Positions 36,272-45,185 are shown, counted from the first letter of the stretch. The stretch is 51,220 nt of DNA from Silvimonas amylolytica (GCF_014645555.1 NZ_BMLY01000001.1:1130197-1181416), one strand, 5' to 3'. Notes: a model not told the origin generated them from the sequence alone. Made by a program: numbers and translations.

Positions 36272-36789
36272 GCGGATTCCGCCACCGGCACCGGATTGCG
36301 GCGGGCAGCAAACAAGCGGTAAATGGTGATGATGTTGAGCGTGGCGGACGTCGTCTCAAGCATGACGCCGCCAATTGAACCCGACAAAAAAGCATTACCC
36401 AACCACAGCAGCGTGCTGCACAAGATCAGCAAACGCATGGGGATGCCTTTGAACAGGAAGACCGCAACCGTACCCAGCGTGCCACCGAGAATCGGCACAA
36501 TGCTGTGCCAGCCACTGGCAACGTACAACCCCAGACCAATGTTGAGCGCCACAAACACAGCGGCCAGCCAGGGCGACTGACTACGCATGGAAGTCAGCAT
36601 GCGCACACTGGAAATACCGGCGCTGGTCATCGCGGCCGGGTTGCCCAGCAAAGCAAAATGGATGGCGTAGGTCGCGGACTGCAAGGTCATCAACAGCTTG
36701 AAGCGTTGATCTTTTTTTTGCAGAAAACCGGCAATGGAAAAAGCAAAAACCAGATAACCCAGGCATTGCGCCAGCGAAAACACAGCCAA
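36268..36789 (-). CDS. YgjV-family inner-membrane protein
   Basis: 173-residue membrane protein of the Imp-YgjV family with about six hydrophobic helices: LAQCLGYLVFAFSIAGF at the start, then LMTLQSATYAIHFALLG and the C-terminal helices. The function is unknown. The frame is open to 36837, but a TTG at 36789 has GGAG seven bases upstream and gives the family's short N-terminus before LAQ.LGY; a GTG at 36783 is also possible. Confidence 0.8.
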   Translation of the reverse strand: MAVFSLAQCLGYLVFAFSIAGFLQKKDQRFKLLMTLQSATYAIHFALLGNPAAMTSAGISSVRMLTSMRSQSPWLAAVFVALNIGLGLYVASGWHSIVPILGGTLGTVAVFLFKGIPMRLLILCSTLLWLGNAFLSGSIGGVMLETTSATLNIITIYRLFAARRNPVPVAESA

Positions 36790-36911
36790 AACCGCTACTC
36801 CACGCAAACAGGCCAACTCGGGCGAGTGGCCGGACAAAAGAGGCTTATCCTACGCGCTTGTGCCCGCTTCGTGGCAGTCGCCGCTGGGCGGCATGATATA
36901 TATCATTAATT

Positions 36912-37220
36912 TCAACGCTTTACGGGCGGTTGATTACAGCAAGCACCCGCTTTGGCCTGCAATGTATCGGCTAGATTGCGATCCAGATTGCCAAACCAGG
37001 CCGCACGCAGACGGTTCCACCAGCCGCCATGACTGAGCCCTGTCCGGGCCAGTATCGCGCCGTAATGCACTGCGCGAACATCATAAGTTACCGCAATATA
37101 TTTGCCGGAAACCACGGCGTCACTCACGCCCGGTGCACTGCGCAGTAAAGTTAGCTGTGCATCCGCTAGTGGACTTATGAGGTGTACGTTGCGTGTGACC
37201 TGCCAAAGCGGTTGATTCAT
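36912..37220 (-). CDS. small protein at the end of the copper operon, HMA-like fold without CxxC
   Basis: 102 residues, not assigned to a named family. A predicted beta-alpha-beta pattern (LWQVTRNVHLIS, LADAQLTLLRSAPGV, SDAVVSGKYIAVTYDV, YGAILARTGL) resembles a heavy-metal-associated domain, but the CxxC metal loop is missing. The basic tail holds an adjacent Cys pair (ACCNQPP) and GGWWNRLRAAWFGNLDRNLAD. GAGGAGG is a very strong ribosome site, 10 bp after the csoR stop, so it is translated with the copper operon. It may be an accessory or regulatory partner of CopZ/CopA; that is inference. Confidence 0.75.
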   Translation of the reverse strand: MNQPLWQVTRNVHLISPLADAQLTLLRSAPGVSDAVVSGKYIAVTYDVRAVHYGAILARTGLSHGGWWNRLRAAWFGNLDRNLADTLQAKAGACCNQPPVKR

Positions 37221-37230
37221 GGCACCCTCC

Positions 37231-37560
37231 TCAGCTTTTCAGTTTGCGGACCACGTCCATCAACTCAGCAATCGCGTCTTCGCCCTTGCCTGCGCCAATG
37301 GCCTTCGCCACACAGCCATTGGCATGGTTTTCCAGCAATTGCATGGCCACGCCGTCAAGCGCAGCGCGAATAGCGCCGAGTTGAGTCAGGATGTCCACAC
37401 AATAGCGGTCTTCATCCACCATACGGGCAATGCCACGCACTTGCCCTTCAATACGGTTCAACCGGCTGACCAGGCGTTTTTTGTCTGGCTGTACTGCTGA
37501 CTTGCCATCCGCCTCCGGCACATCATGACAATGCGGAGCCTGCAGGTCAGACGAGGTCAT
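37231..37560 (-). CDS. csoR: CsoR-family copper-sensing repressor
   Basis: 109-residue all-helical repressor of the CsoR/RcnR/FrmR family. The copper ligands C-H-C are visible: Cys54, His79 and Cys83 (in YCVDIL and ENHANGC), which fit Cu(I) sensing. RLNRIEGQVRGIARMV is the conserved DNA-binding helix. The ATG at 37560 is favoured, with GAGG nine bases upstream, and overlaps the copZ end by 14 bp; 37569 (ATG) or 37575 (TTG) are alternatives. Two operators matching known CsoR boxes lie upstream of copA. Confidence 0.93.
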   Translation of the reverse strand: MTSSDLQAPHCHDVPEADGKSAVQPDKKRLVSRLNRIEGQVRGIARMVDEDRYCVDILTQLGAIRAALDGVAMQLLENHANGCVAKAIGAGKGEDAIAELMDVVRKLKS

Positions 37561-37753
37561 AGCCTGCATCCTCAATGGCTGTCTTGAAGGCGTCCAGGTT
37601 GGTCATGGCCGGATCGAACTCCACCTGTGCACTTGCAGTATCCAGGTTCACCGCCGCACTTTGCACACCCTCAATATTCTTGAGTACGCGGCTGACCGTA
37701 CTGGCACAACCGGAGCAGCTCATTCCGTTGATTTTGAGCGTTGTGGTTTGCAT
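37547..37753 (-). CDS. copZ: copper chaperone CopZ
   Basis: 68-residue HMA-domain protein with the Cu(I) loop GMSCSGCAS and a typical ferredoxin-like fold ending in IEDAGYDLV. It carries Cu(I) to CopA. It lies 13 bp after copA and overlaps csoR. Confidence 0.95.
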   Translation of the reverse strand: MQTTTLKINGMSCSGCASTVSRVLKNIEGVQSAAVNLDTASAQVEFDPAMTNLDAFKTAIEDAGYDLV

Positions 37754-37766
37754 GATTGAAACTCCT

Positions 37767-40112
37767 TTACGGTTGAGAAGCGCGCGTTGCCTGCCAGCGT
37801 CGCAGCATCAATGCATTACTGACGACCGACACCGAACTGAGCGCCATGGCAGCGCCCGCAATAGCCGGATTCAGCAAGCCGAACATGGCCAGCGGGATAC
37901 CCAGCGTGTTGTAGACAAAAGCAAAAAACAGGTTCTGCCGGATCTTGCGTAATGTCGCACGGGCCAGCGCCACAGAGTGAGCCACCGCCATCAGATCGTT
38001 GCGCATCAGTGTGATATCGGCGGTTTCAATGGCCACGTTACTTCCCGCGCCCATGGCATAACTGACGTCGGCCAGCGCCAGCGCGGGTGCATCGTTCACG
38101 CCATCCCCGACCATGGCGACACGTTTGTTGTGAGCGCCAAGGGTTCGGATCACCTGCGCCTTGTCCGCTGGCAGTACCTCGGCATGGACCGTCTTGATAC
38201 CGGTCTCCTGCGCCACCCAATGAGCCGCAGTCTGGTTATCTCCGGTCAGCATGATGACGTTGATACCTTGTGCCTGCAGTGCGGCCACAGCGGCACGGGA
38301 AGTGGCACGCACGGTATCGGCCAGCGCCACAAGGCCAATCAATTTTTGATCACGGCCAATGCCAATCAGCGTTTCATCCGGCCGGGCGGGGATCATGTCT
38401 TCATCCACGTCGCCCGCCCAGTCCACGCGTCCCACCCGCAATGTGCTGCCATCTGGCAGCGCACCTACGACACCCTGGCCAGCAATCACGGCAAAACCAG
38501 TCACATCCAGCAATGGGAGTTGGCGTTTCGCAGCTTCATCCAGCAGTGCTTTCGCCAGCGGATGTTCGCTGCCTGCCTCCAGACTGGCCGCCCATTGCAC
38601 CAGGGTATGCGCATCGACCTCTTCGGTCAGCGCTCGCACCGAGCGCACGCCCGGCTTGCCTTCAGTCAGCGTACCGGTCTTATCGACGACCAACGTGTCA
38701 AGATGCGCGGCATGTTCCAGTGCAGCAGCGTTGCGGAACAACAGACCCAGATGCGCCCCGCGGCCTACGCCAACCATCACCGCCGAGGGAGTTGCCAGGC
38801 CCAGCGCGCATGGGCATGCAATCACCAGCACCGCCACGGCGTTAAGCATGGCTGGTGTAAAACCGGCCAACCACCAGGTCACCACGAAAGTACCCAATGC
38901 GATCAACAGAACCACCGGCACAAACACAGCGGCAATCTGGTCTGCCAGTCGCTGGATCGGGGCTTTGGAACCCTGCGCCGCCGCGACCAGACGAACGATC
39001 TCGGCCAGTTGCGTATGCTGGCCCACGCCTGTGGCGCGGATGCGCAGCATGCCATCGTGATTGCGGGTAGCAGCAAAAACCAGCGATCCGGCAGATTTGG
39101 GTACGGGCACACTTTCTCCCGTCAGCATGCTTTCATCGACCACTGCTTCGCCACTGATGACTTCGCCATCCACAGGGACGGCATCACCATGCCGCACGAT
39201 GACGATCTCGCCCGCTTTCAATTGATCTACCGGCACTTCAAGCAGCATGCCCCCGCGCTCCACCCGGGCATCACGCGGTTGCAATTGCATTAGTTCACTC
39301 ATGGCTTGGGATGCCCTGTGCTTGGCACGTGCTTCAAGCCACTTCCCCAGACACACCAGTGTGATGACCACCGCACTGGCTTCAAAATAGACGGGCAGGT
39401 CGTCACGGCCCTGCAAGACCACGACGGTACTAAAGAGCCAGGCGACAGTTGTACCCAGGGCCACCAGCACATCCATATTGGCACCACCGCCCTTTACGGT
39501 ATGCCAGGCGCCGCGGTAAAAACGCCAGCCAAAACCAGACTGCACCAGCGTGGCCAGCAGCATTTGCCACATACGCGGCACCATCAGCGCATGCCAGCCT
39601 GCAGTCATGGCCAACATTTCCCATAGCAACGGTGCGGTGAGTAACGCTGGCGCCAGCCAACTCCAGATCGGCGTGTCGCTGGGGCGGCTGTTCTGTCCTG
39701 CTTCTGGTTTGATTTCATGCGCATCGTAGCCCGCTTTGCGGACCGCCTGGATCATGATGTCAGTCGTGTTGACCCCGGCGGGTTGCTCGATCAGCGCAGT
39801 TTCAGTCGCAAAGTTCACCGTTGCAGTCACACCGGGCAGTCGGTTCAAAACTTTCTCAATCCGGGCCGCGCACGCCGCACAGGTCATGCCTTCCAGACCC
39901 AGTTGGGTCTGCGCCGGCTTGACGTCGTAACCAGCTTTACGAATCGCGGCGATCACGCCCGGGACATCTTTACCATCTGCCAGCGATACCCTTGCCGTTT
40001 CGGTCGCCAGGTTGACCTGAGCGCTCACACCCTCCAGCCGGCCGAGCACTTTCTCGATCCGGCCAGCACAAGCGGCGCATGTCATGCCACTGATGGGGAG
40101 TGAAACATCCAT
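37767..40112 (-). CDS. copA: Cu(I)-exporting P1B-type ATPase
   Basis: 781-residue inner-membrane copper pump. Two N-terminal HMA domains (GMTCAAC at Cys12/Cys15 and Cys78/Cys81) precede the membrane region. The transport motif CPCALGLATPSAV, phosphorylation site DKTGTLTEG, TGE loop and GDGVNDAPALA hinge are all intact. GAGAGG lies before the ATG at 40112. It heads the copA-copZ-csoR operon. The promoter and a CsoR box lie directly upstream. Confidence 0.97.
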   Translation of the reverse strand: MDVSLPISGMTCAACAGRIEKVLGRLEGVSAQVNLATETARVSLADGKDVPGVIAAIRKAGYDVKPAQTQLGLEGMTCAACAARIEKVLNRLPGVTATVNFATETALIEQPAGVNTTDIMIQAVRKAGYDAHEIKPEAGQNSRPSDTPIWSWLAPALLTAPLLWEMLAMTAGWHALMVPRMWQMLLATLVQSGFGWRFYRGAWHTVKGGGANMDVLVALGTTVAWLFSTVVVLQGRDDLPVYFEASAVVITLVCLGKWLEARAKHRASQAMSELMQLQPRDARVERGGMLLEVPVDQLKAGEIVIVRHGDAVPVDGEVISGEAVVDESMLTGESVPVPKSAGSLVFAATRNHDGMLRIRATGVGQHTQLAEIVRLVAAAQGSKAPIQRLADQIAAVFVPVVLLIALGTFVVTWWLAGFTPAMLNAVAVLVIACPCALGLATPSAVMVGVGRGAHLGLLFRNAAALEHAAHLDTLVVDKTGTLTEGKPGVRSVRALTEEVDAHTLVQWAASLEAGSEHPLAKALLDEAAKRQLPLLDVTGFAVIAGQGVVGALPDGSTLRVGRVDWAGDVDEDMIPARPDETLIGIGRDQKLIGLVALADTVRATSRAAVAALQAQGINVIMLTGDNQTAAHWVAQETGIKTVHAEVLPADKAQVIRTLGAHNKRVAMVGDGVNDAPALALADVSYAMGAGSNVAIETADITLMRNDLMAVAHSVALARATLRKIRQNLFFAFVYNTLGIPLAMFGLLNPAIAGAAMALSSVSVVSNALMLRRWQATRASQP

Positions 40113-40129
40113 GATCGCCTCTCAGCCTT

Positions 40130-40173
40130 ATACCTATAGGGGGTATATTATGCCGCAAGGGGGTGTCTGTAAA
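40130..40173 (-). promoter_or_regulatory. copA promoter with CsoR operator
   Basis: On the minus strand, -35 TTTACA (40168-40173), a 17-bp spacer, and -10 TAATAT (40145-40150). The operator ATACCTATAGGGGGTAT (40130-40146, plus strand) starts at the -10 and covers the start site. It closely matches the ATACC...GGGGGTAT pattern of known CsoR boxes. Confidence 0.75.
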
Positions 40174-40200
40174 CCGGAATGCCAATATTTCACACCTTGC

Positions 40201-40229
40201 TTTACCCATACCTCGGTGGGGTATACATT
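40201..40229 (+). promoter_or_regulatory. divergent promoter with second CsoR operator
   Basis: -35 TTTACC (40201-40206), 17 bp, -10 TACATT (40224-40229). ATACCTCGGTGGGGTAT (40208-40224) fills the spacer and matches the first operator at both ends. It should control the plus-strand genes at 40257 and beyond. Confidence 0.7.
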
Positions 40230-40256
40230 AGCGCATCTCCCCCGGGTGTATGCACG

Positions 40257-40601
40257 ATGTGGCGCATGCTATTACTGACGTTCTGCCTGCTGGTATCCGG
40301 CTTTGCACCGGCCCAGACTCACGTCGTACCCGCCCACACCATGTCCAGGCTTGTGGTTCAAAGTACAGACCATTGCACTCACTGTGATGATGCGGCGCCA
40401 GTTGCTACACCTGAACATCACGCGCCAGTCAGCCCTTGTTGCGACAATACCTTTTGCACCATGACACCTGGCGCACTGGTCACACAGCCGCTCGCGGCAC
40501 CCCAGTTGTCTGGCACCGCAGTGCGCCAGACCGCACTCACATCCATGTTGACCGACTGGCAGATTGCACCGCCATTACCCCCGCCCCGTACTCCTGCCTG
40601 A
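40257..40601 (+). CDS. small secreted Cys/His-rich protein, CopL-like
   Basis: 114 residues. Signal peptide MWRMLLLTFCLLVSGFAPAQ, then a short mature part with possible copper ligands (STDHCTHCDDAAP, PEHHAPVSPCCDNTFCTM) and the proline-rich end APPLPPPRTPA. The arrangement resembles CopL-type small copper-binding proteins, but the match is by composition and layout only. ATG at 40257; 40266 is an alternative and the ribosome site is weak. It lies directly behind a CsoR-type operator. Confidence 0.7.
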   Translation: MWRMLLLTFCLLVSGFAPAQTHVVPAHTMSRLVVQSTDHCTHCDDAAPVATPEHHAPVSPCCDNTFCTMTPGALVTQPLAAPQLSGTAVRQTALTSMLTDWQIAPPLPPPRTPA

Positions 40602-40706
40602 ACCCCGAATCCATTCGCTGTATTTAATTGATTTGCCCGCACATGCAAACCCGCATGGGCAGGTTCAGTTTGCCGGCCGCATGGCAGCCGGTGAAAAGGA
40701 GTCATC

Positions 40707-41144
40707 ATGTCTTCGTTGAAAAAAAACTTTCTGATGCTGGTACTCGTCAGTGCCACTGCTTTGGCGCAAGCGGGCACCGCAATCACCCTGTATAAAAACG
40801 CGGGGTGTAGCTGCTGCGAAGCCTATATTGCGTATCTGAAAACGGCCGGGTTTACCGTCAAGGCAGAAAATGCCGATGATATGGGCGCTATCCGCCAACG
40901 TTATGGCTCAGCCAACGCAGCCAGTTGCCATACCATGCGCATAGCCGGCTATACCGTAGAGGGCCATGTGCCGGTTGCAGCCATCAAGCAATTGTTGCAA
41001 AAGAAACCCGCCATTACAGGAATTAGTGTGCCGGGCATGCCCGCCAACTCGCCGGGTATGGGCGAGGAAAAACCAGGGACGTTGCCCGTCTATGCACTCA
41101 AAACTGCCAATGGCCAGCCAGCGACCGAATTTGGCCGTTTTTGA
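40707..41144 (+). CDS. DUF411 periplasmic metal-binding protein
   Basis: 145-residue DUF411 protein, common in copper and silver resistance loci. Signal sequence MSSLKKNFLMLVLVSATALAQA, then ITLYKNAGCSCCEAYIAYL with the CxCC motif, SCHTMRIAGYTVEGHVP and PGMPANSPGMG. AAAGGAG precedes the ATG. The role is probably periplasmic copper binding or delivery. It lies between the CopL-like gene and the multicopper oxidase in the same direction. Confidence 0.92.
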   Translation: MSSLKKNFLMLVLVSATALAQAGTAITLYKNAGCSCCEAYIAYLKTAGFTVKAENADDMGAIRQRYGSANAASCHTMRIAGYTVEGHVPVAAIKQLLQKKPAITGISVPGMPANSPGMGEEKPGTLPVYALKTANGQPATEFGRF

Positions 41145-41184
41145 TCCAGCCTGGTTTGACCAGGTTCAGTCATAAACCCTCGAC

Positions 41185-41206
41185 GGGGCAGGATCTTGCC
41201 TGCCCC
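41185..41206 (+). other. hairpin next to the multicopper oxidase ribosome site
   Basis: GGGGCAGG (41185-41192) and CCTGCCCC (41199-41206), loop ATCTTG, ending four bases before GGAG. It may influence translation; there is no U-run. Confidence 0.5.
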
Positions 41207-41220
41207 TATGGAGTAAAAGA

Positions 41221-42690
41221 ATGGATCGTCGAAGCTTTTTGCGGTTTGGAAGCCTTGCCGTTGGCACACTGGCACTGGCTCCGCGCACTTGGGCTGCAGA
41301 AGACCCTCATGCCGGGCACATGACCATGGCAACGACCGAAACACCTCCACTGCTTCCAGTGGGTGACTTACCCACCGGCCGTGCCCTGCCGGCTTTGCAA
41401 AAACTGAAAAACCAGTCCAACCCGGCCGGCCAGTTCCAGGCCACATTGACCGCCGCACCACGTACCGTACAGTTCAAGCCCGGGCTCGATACCGTCGTAT
41501 GGGCCTACAACGGCCAGACGCCAGGCCCGCTGATCGAGATCTACGAAGGTGACGTGCTGGAAATTCGCCTGGTCAATCAGCTTGCCCAGCCCACAACCAT
41601 CCACTGGCATGGCCTGCCGGTCCCGCCATCACAAGACGGCAACCCGGGCGATGAGGTCGCACCAGGTGCAGAGCGCACCTACCGTTTTGCCTTGCCGGCT
41701 GGCAGCGCGGGCACTTACTGGTATCACCCGCATCCACACGGTCATACTGCCGAACAAGCGTTCATGGGTCTGGCCGGCCCGTTGATTGTCCGTTCACGCC
41801 TTGATCCGCTAGCGGGCATGCCAGAACAACATCTGGTGTTCTCTGACCTCAAGCTGGGTGCCGATGGCAAGGTGGTCGGCAACAACGATATGGACTGGAT
41901 GAACGGGCGTGAAGGCCAGTTTGTGCTGGTCAATGGCGCACTGCAGCCTGTCATCACCGCGGATGGCATGCAGCGCTGGCGACTGTGGAATATGTGTAAC
42001 GCGCGCTATCTCAATCTATCGCTGGGCGGCCAGCCATTCCGCCTGGTGGGTACCGATGGTGGTCTGCTGGAGCACGCTCGCGCCATTACGCAATTATTGC
42101 TGGCACCCGGTGAACGGGCAGAGATCGTGGTCATGGGCAACAGTGAGGTTAGCCTGCAAGCGCTCGCGTATGATCGCGGAATGATGGGAGATGCCCCGCC
42201 CCCTCAAACCCTGACCCTGGCCAAAGTCACCTTGAGCGGGGGCGCCACCCGCCCTATCCCCTCTCATTTGCGGCAGATTACGCCGCTCAGCCCCGGCGGT
42301 GCCCAGAAACGCGTGGTTTTCAGTGAGCAAATGAACATGGCTGGCGGCGTGCACAGCATGACCCCGCTGGTAAACGGCAAGAGCTATGACATGAATCGCG
42401 TCGACCTGGTCAGCCAGCGCGGCGTCGTGGAGGCATGGTCACTGGTCAATGACTCTGACATGGATCACCCGTTCCACTTGCATGGCACACAATTCCAGAT
42501 CGCGAGCCGAACGCGCAATGGTCAGACCGTGCCGGAGCCTTTCCTTGCCTGGCGCGATACCATCAATCTGCGGCCCAATGAAACAGTCGTGATCCACGTA
42601 GTACAACCGCAAGCCGGGCCACGCATGTTCCATTGCCACATTCTGGAACATGAAGACCGCGGCATGATGGGGATCTTGAGCGTGGTGTAG
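41221..42690 (+). CDS. multicopper oxidase, Tat-exported (CueO/CumA-like)
   Basis: 489 residues. A Tat-type leader (DRRSFLRFGSLAVGTLALAPRTWA) precedes a three-cupredoxin oxidase. Copper sites are complete: HWHG (His128, His130), YHPHPHG (His169-His173), HPFHLHG and the type 1/trinuclear HCHILEHEDRGMM. It probably oxidises Cu(I) to the less toxic Cu(II) in the periplasm. GGAG precedes the ATG. It sits at the end of the copper-induced plus-strand genes and is followed by a terminator. Its Met content is moderate, so CueO-like versus CumA-like cannot be settled. Confidence 0.94.
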   Translation: MDRRSFLRFGSLAVGTLALAPRTWAAEDPHAGHMTMATTETPPLLPVGDLPTGRALPALQKLKNQSNPAGQFQATLTAAPRTVQFKPGLDTVVWAYNGQTPGPLIEIYEGDVLEIRLVNQLAQPTTIHWHGLPVPPSQDGNPGDEVAPGAERTYRFALPAGSAGTYWYHPHPHGHTAEQAFMGLAGPLIVRSRLDPLAGMPEQHLVFSDLKLGADGKVVGNNDMDWMNGREGQFVLVNGALQPVITADGMQRWRLWNMCNARYLNLSLGGQPFRLVGTDGGLLEHARAITQLLLAPGERAEIVVMGNSEVSLQALAYDRGMMGDAPPPQTLTLAKVTLSGGATRPIPSHLRQITPLSPGGAQKRVVFSEQMNMAGGVHSMTPLVNGKSYDMNRVDLVSQRGVVEAWSLVNDSDMDHPFHLHGTQFQIASRTRNGQTVPEPFLAWRDTINLRPNETVVIHVVQPQAGPRMFHCHILEHEDRGMMGILSVV

Positions 42691-42707
42691 CCCCAAGCGT
42701 CATCGCC

Positions 42708-42737
42708 AGAAAAACCGGTCAATATGCCGGTTTTTCT
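42708..42737 (+). terminator. terminator after the multicopper oxidase
   Basis: AGAAAAACCGG (42708-42718) and its mirror (42727-42737), with the T-run inside the right arm. Confidence 0.88.
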
Positions 42738-42820
42738 GTGTGTAGCCAGCCTTGAGCGGATGCGGCCAGGCCGTGCGTTTGCTAAACTTGCGGCATTTGC
42801 AAATCAGCGAGTCGTAACCC

Positions 42821-44488
42821 GTGGCCCAATATGTGATGTCCATGCTCCGCGTGAGCAAAATCGTTCCGCCCAAGCGTCAGATCATCAAGGATATTTCGCT
42901 CAGCTTCTTTCCTGGCGCCAAGATCGGCCTGCTGGGTCTGAATGGCGCCGGTAAGTCCACCGTGCTGCGCATCATGGCCAATGTGGACAAAGAATACGAC
43001 GGCGAGGTGCAACACCTGGCTGGCGTGAAGATCGGTTACCTGGAGCAGGAACCGAAGCTGGACGCCGAAAAAACCGTGCGCGAAGAAGTGGAAAGCGGCA
43101 TGGGTGAAGTCATGGATGCGCAGAAGCGTCTGGAAGAAGTCTACGCCGCCTACGCGGAACCCGATGCCGACTTTGACGCGCTGGCCGAAGAACAAGGCCG
43201 TCTGGAAGCCATCATTTCTGCTGGCGCTGGCGACAACACCGCCCTGCAACTGGAACTGGCCGCCGACGCGCTGCGCCTGCCACCATGGGATGCCAAAATC
43301 GGCAACCTCTCTGGCGGTGAAAAGCGCCGCGTCGCTTTGTGCAAGTTACTGCTGTCCAAGCCAGACATGCTGCTGCTGGACGAACCGACCAACCACCTGG
43401 ATGCAGAATCGGTTGAATGGCTAGAACAATTCCTGGTGCGCTTCCCAGGTACCGTCGTCGCGGTGACGCACGATCGCTATTTCCTTGATAACGCGGCCGA
43501 GTGGATTCTGGAACTGGACCGTGGCCACGGTATTCCCTGGAAGGGCAATTACTCCAGTTGGCTGGAGCAAAAGGAAGAGCGCCTGAAGCAGGAAGAATCC
43601 ACGGAATCGGCTCGCCAGAAAGCGCTGAACAAAGAACTGGAATGGGTCCGTCAGAACCCCAAGGGGCGTCAGGCCAAGTCCAAGGCGCGGATTGCCCGCT
43701 TTGAAGAACTCTCCAGCTTTGAGCACCAGAAACGCAACGAAACCCAGGAAATCTTCATCCCGGTCGCCGAACGTCTGGGCGATAAGGTCATCGAATTCAA
43801 GGGTGTGTCCAAGGGCTTTGGCGATCGCCTGTTGATCGACAATCTGAGCTTTGCCGCTCCGGCCGGCGCCATCGTCGGCATTATCGGCCCGAACGGCGCG
43901 GGTAAATCCACGCTGTTCAAGATGATCGCCGGCAAAGAAGCCCCGGATACGGGCGATGTCGAGATCGGTCAGACCGTGCAAATGGCCTTTGTCGAGCAAT
44001 CGCGTGAAGGTCTGGAAGCCGAGAAGACCGTGTTTGAAGACGTCTCTGGCGGTCTGGAAAACATCCAGGTCGGCAAATTTGAAATGTCCAGCCGCGCGTA
44101 TCTGGGCCGGTTCAACTTCAAGGGTGGCGATCAGCAGAAGAAAGTCGGCATGCTCTCCGGTGGTGAGCGTGGCCGCCTGCATCTGGCCAAGACGCTACTG
44201 AAGGGTGGCAACGTGTTGCTGCTGGATGAACCGTCCAACGATCTGGACGTGGAAACCCTGCGGGCACTGGAAGACGCCCTGCTGGAGTTTGCCGGCACCG
44301 TGTTCGTGATCAGCCATGATCGCTGGTTCCTGGACCGGATTGCCACGCACATTCTGGCCGCTGAAGGTGACAGCCAGTGGACGTTCTTCGACGGTAACTA
44401 TCAGGAATACGAAGCCGACAAGAAGAAGCGTCTGGGCGAAGAAGGTGCCAAGCCCAAGCGTATCCGCTACAAGCCAGTGACGCGTTAA
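42821..44488 (+). CDS. ettA: energy-dependent translational throttle protein EttA
   Basis: 555-residue ABC-F protein that binds the ribosomal E site and tunes the first elongation steps according to ATP. Two ATPase domains have Walker A GLNGAGKST and GPNGAGKST, both with LSGGE(K/R) signatures, joined by the arm/linker with SSWLEQKEERLKQEE. The start is GTG: MAQYVMSMLRVSKIVPPKRQI is the canonical EttA N-terminus. Only a weak ribosome site is visible. Single gene between two terminators. Confidence 0.96.
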   Translation: MAQYVMSMLRVSKIVPPKRQIIKDISLSFFPGAKIGLLGLNGAGKSTVLRIMANVDKEYDGEVQHLAGVKIGYLEQEPKLDAEKTVREEVESGMGEVMDAQKRLEEVYAAYAEPDADFDALAEEQGRLEAIISAGAGDNTALQLELAADALRLPPWDAKIGNLSGGEKRRVALCKLLLSKPDMLLLDEPTNHLDAESVEWLEQFLVRFPGTVVAVTHDRYFLDNAAEWILELDRGHGIPWKGNYSSWLEQKEERLKQEESTESARQKALNKELEWVRQNPKGRQAKSKARIARFEELSSFEHQKRNETQEIFIPVAERLGDKVIEFKGVSKGFGDRLLIDNLSFAAPAGAIVGIIGPNGAGKSTLFKMIAGKEAPDTGDVEIGQTVQMAFVEQSREGLEAEKTVFEDVSGGLENIQVGKFEMSSRAYLGRFNFKGGDQQKKVGMLSGGERGRLHLAKTLLKGGNVLLLDEPSNDLDVETLRALEDALLEFAGTVFVISHDRWFLDRIATHILAAEGDSQWTFFDGNYQEYEADKKKRLGEEGAKPKRIRYKPVTR

Positions 44489-44559
44489 GCGCGACAAACA
44501 AAACCCTGCCGGCTGCGTTGTGCTTTGTTTGCCGCGCTATCCGCCAGGGTCATGCCCAT

Positions 44560-44588
44560 AAAAACGGGAAGCGATGCTTCCCGTTTTT
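44560..44588 (+). terminator. ettA terminator
   Basis: AAAAACGGGAAGC (44560-44572), loop GAT, and its mirror (44576-44588) ending in seven T. Confidence 0.92.
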
Positions 44589-44678
44589 TTATTACGGCGT
44601 ACCTTCTGGCCCCTCGGACACTACGACGGCAACGCACGTGCTATCGTGACGCCCGTTTGTGATTCACCCTGATGCGCC

Positions 44679-45086
44679 ATGCCCGCCCTGCCCCACAAAA
44701 AGCTCTACCACATCTCCACCCTGGAAAACCTGGACACCTGGGCCCGCTACAAGCAGGCCATGTGCATGGATTGCCAGTCCACCTGTTGCACCATGCCGGT
44801 GGAGGTCAAGCTACCGGACCTGGTCCGCATGGGGGTGGTCGATCCGTTTGAGGCGGAGCACGAAGCCCCCAAAAACGTGGCCAAGCGACTGGAAAAAGCG
44901 CGGATCATCCAGCACTTCAATTTCAAGACCAGCGTGTTCACGCTGGCGCAGCGGGCCAATGGCGAGTGCACGTATCTGGATGCACAAACACGCCTTTGTA
45001 CCATTTACGATCAGCGTCCCAATACCTGTCGCAACCACCCCAAGATTGGCCCCAAGCCGGGTTTTTGCGCTTATCGCAACCGTTGA
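44679..45086 (+). CDS. YkgJ-family cysteine-cluster protein
   Basis: 135-residue soluble protein of the YkgJ family (putative zinc/iron chelation). Cys positions match the family: MCMDCQSTCCTMPVEVKLPDLVRMG in the first half and CTYLDAQTRLCTIYDQRPNTCRNHP, PGFCAYRN in the second. Function is not established. It precedes the prolyl-hydroxylase-like gene by about 100 bp on the same strand. Confidence 0.9.
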   Translation: MPALPHKKLYHISTLENLDTWARYKQAMCMDCQSTCCTMPVEVKLPDLVRMGVVDPFEAEHEAPKNVAKRLEKARIIQHFNFKTSVFTLAQRANGECTYLDAQTRLCTIYDQRPNTCRNHPKIGPKPGFCAYRNR

Positions 45087-45185
45087 GGCTGCTGCGGCGG
45101 CATTTCTCATATTTGTCATGGAGCGTTCATAGAATGACGCATCGCTGGCGACCGCCGGCCTGTCCGAGTACTGGATGCGCATTTT

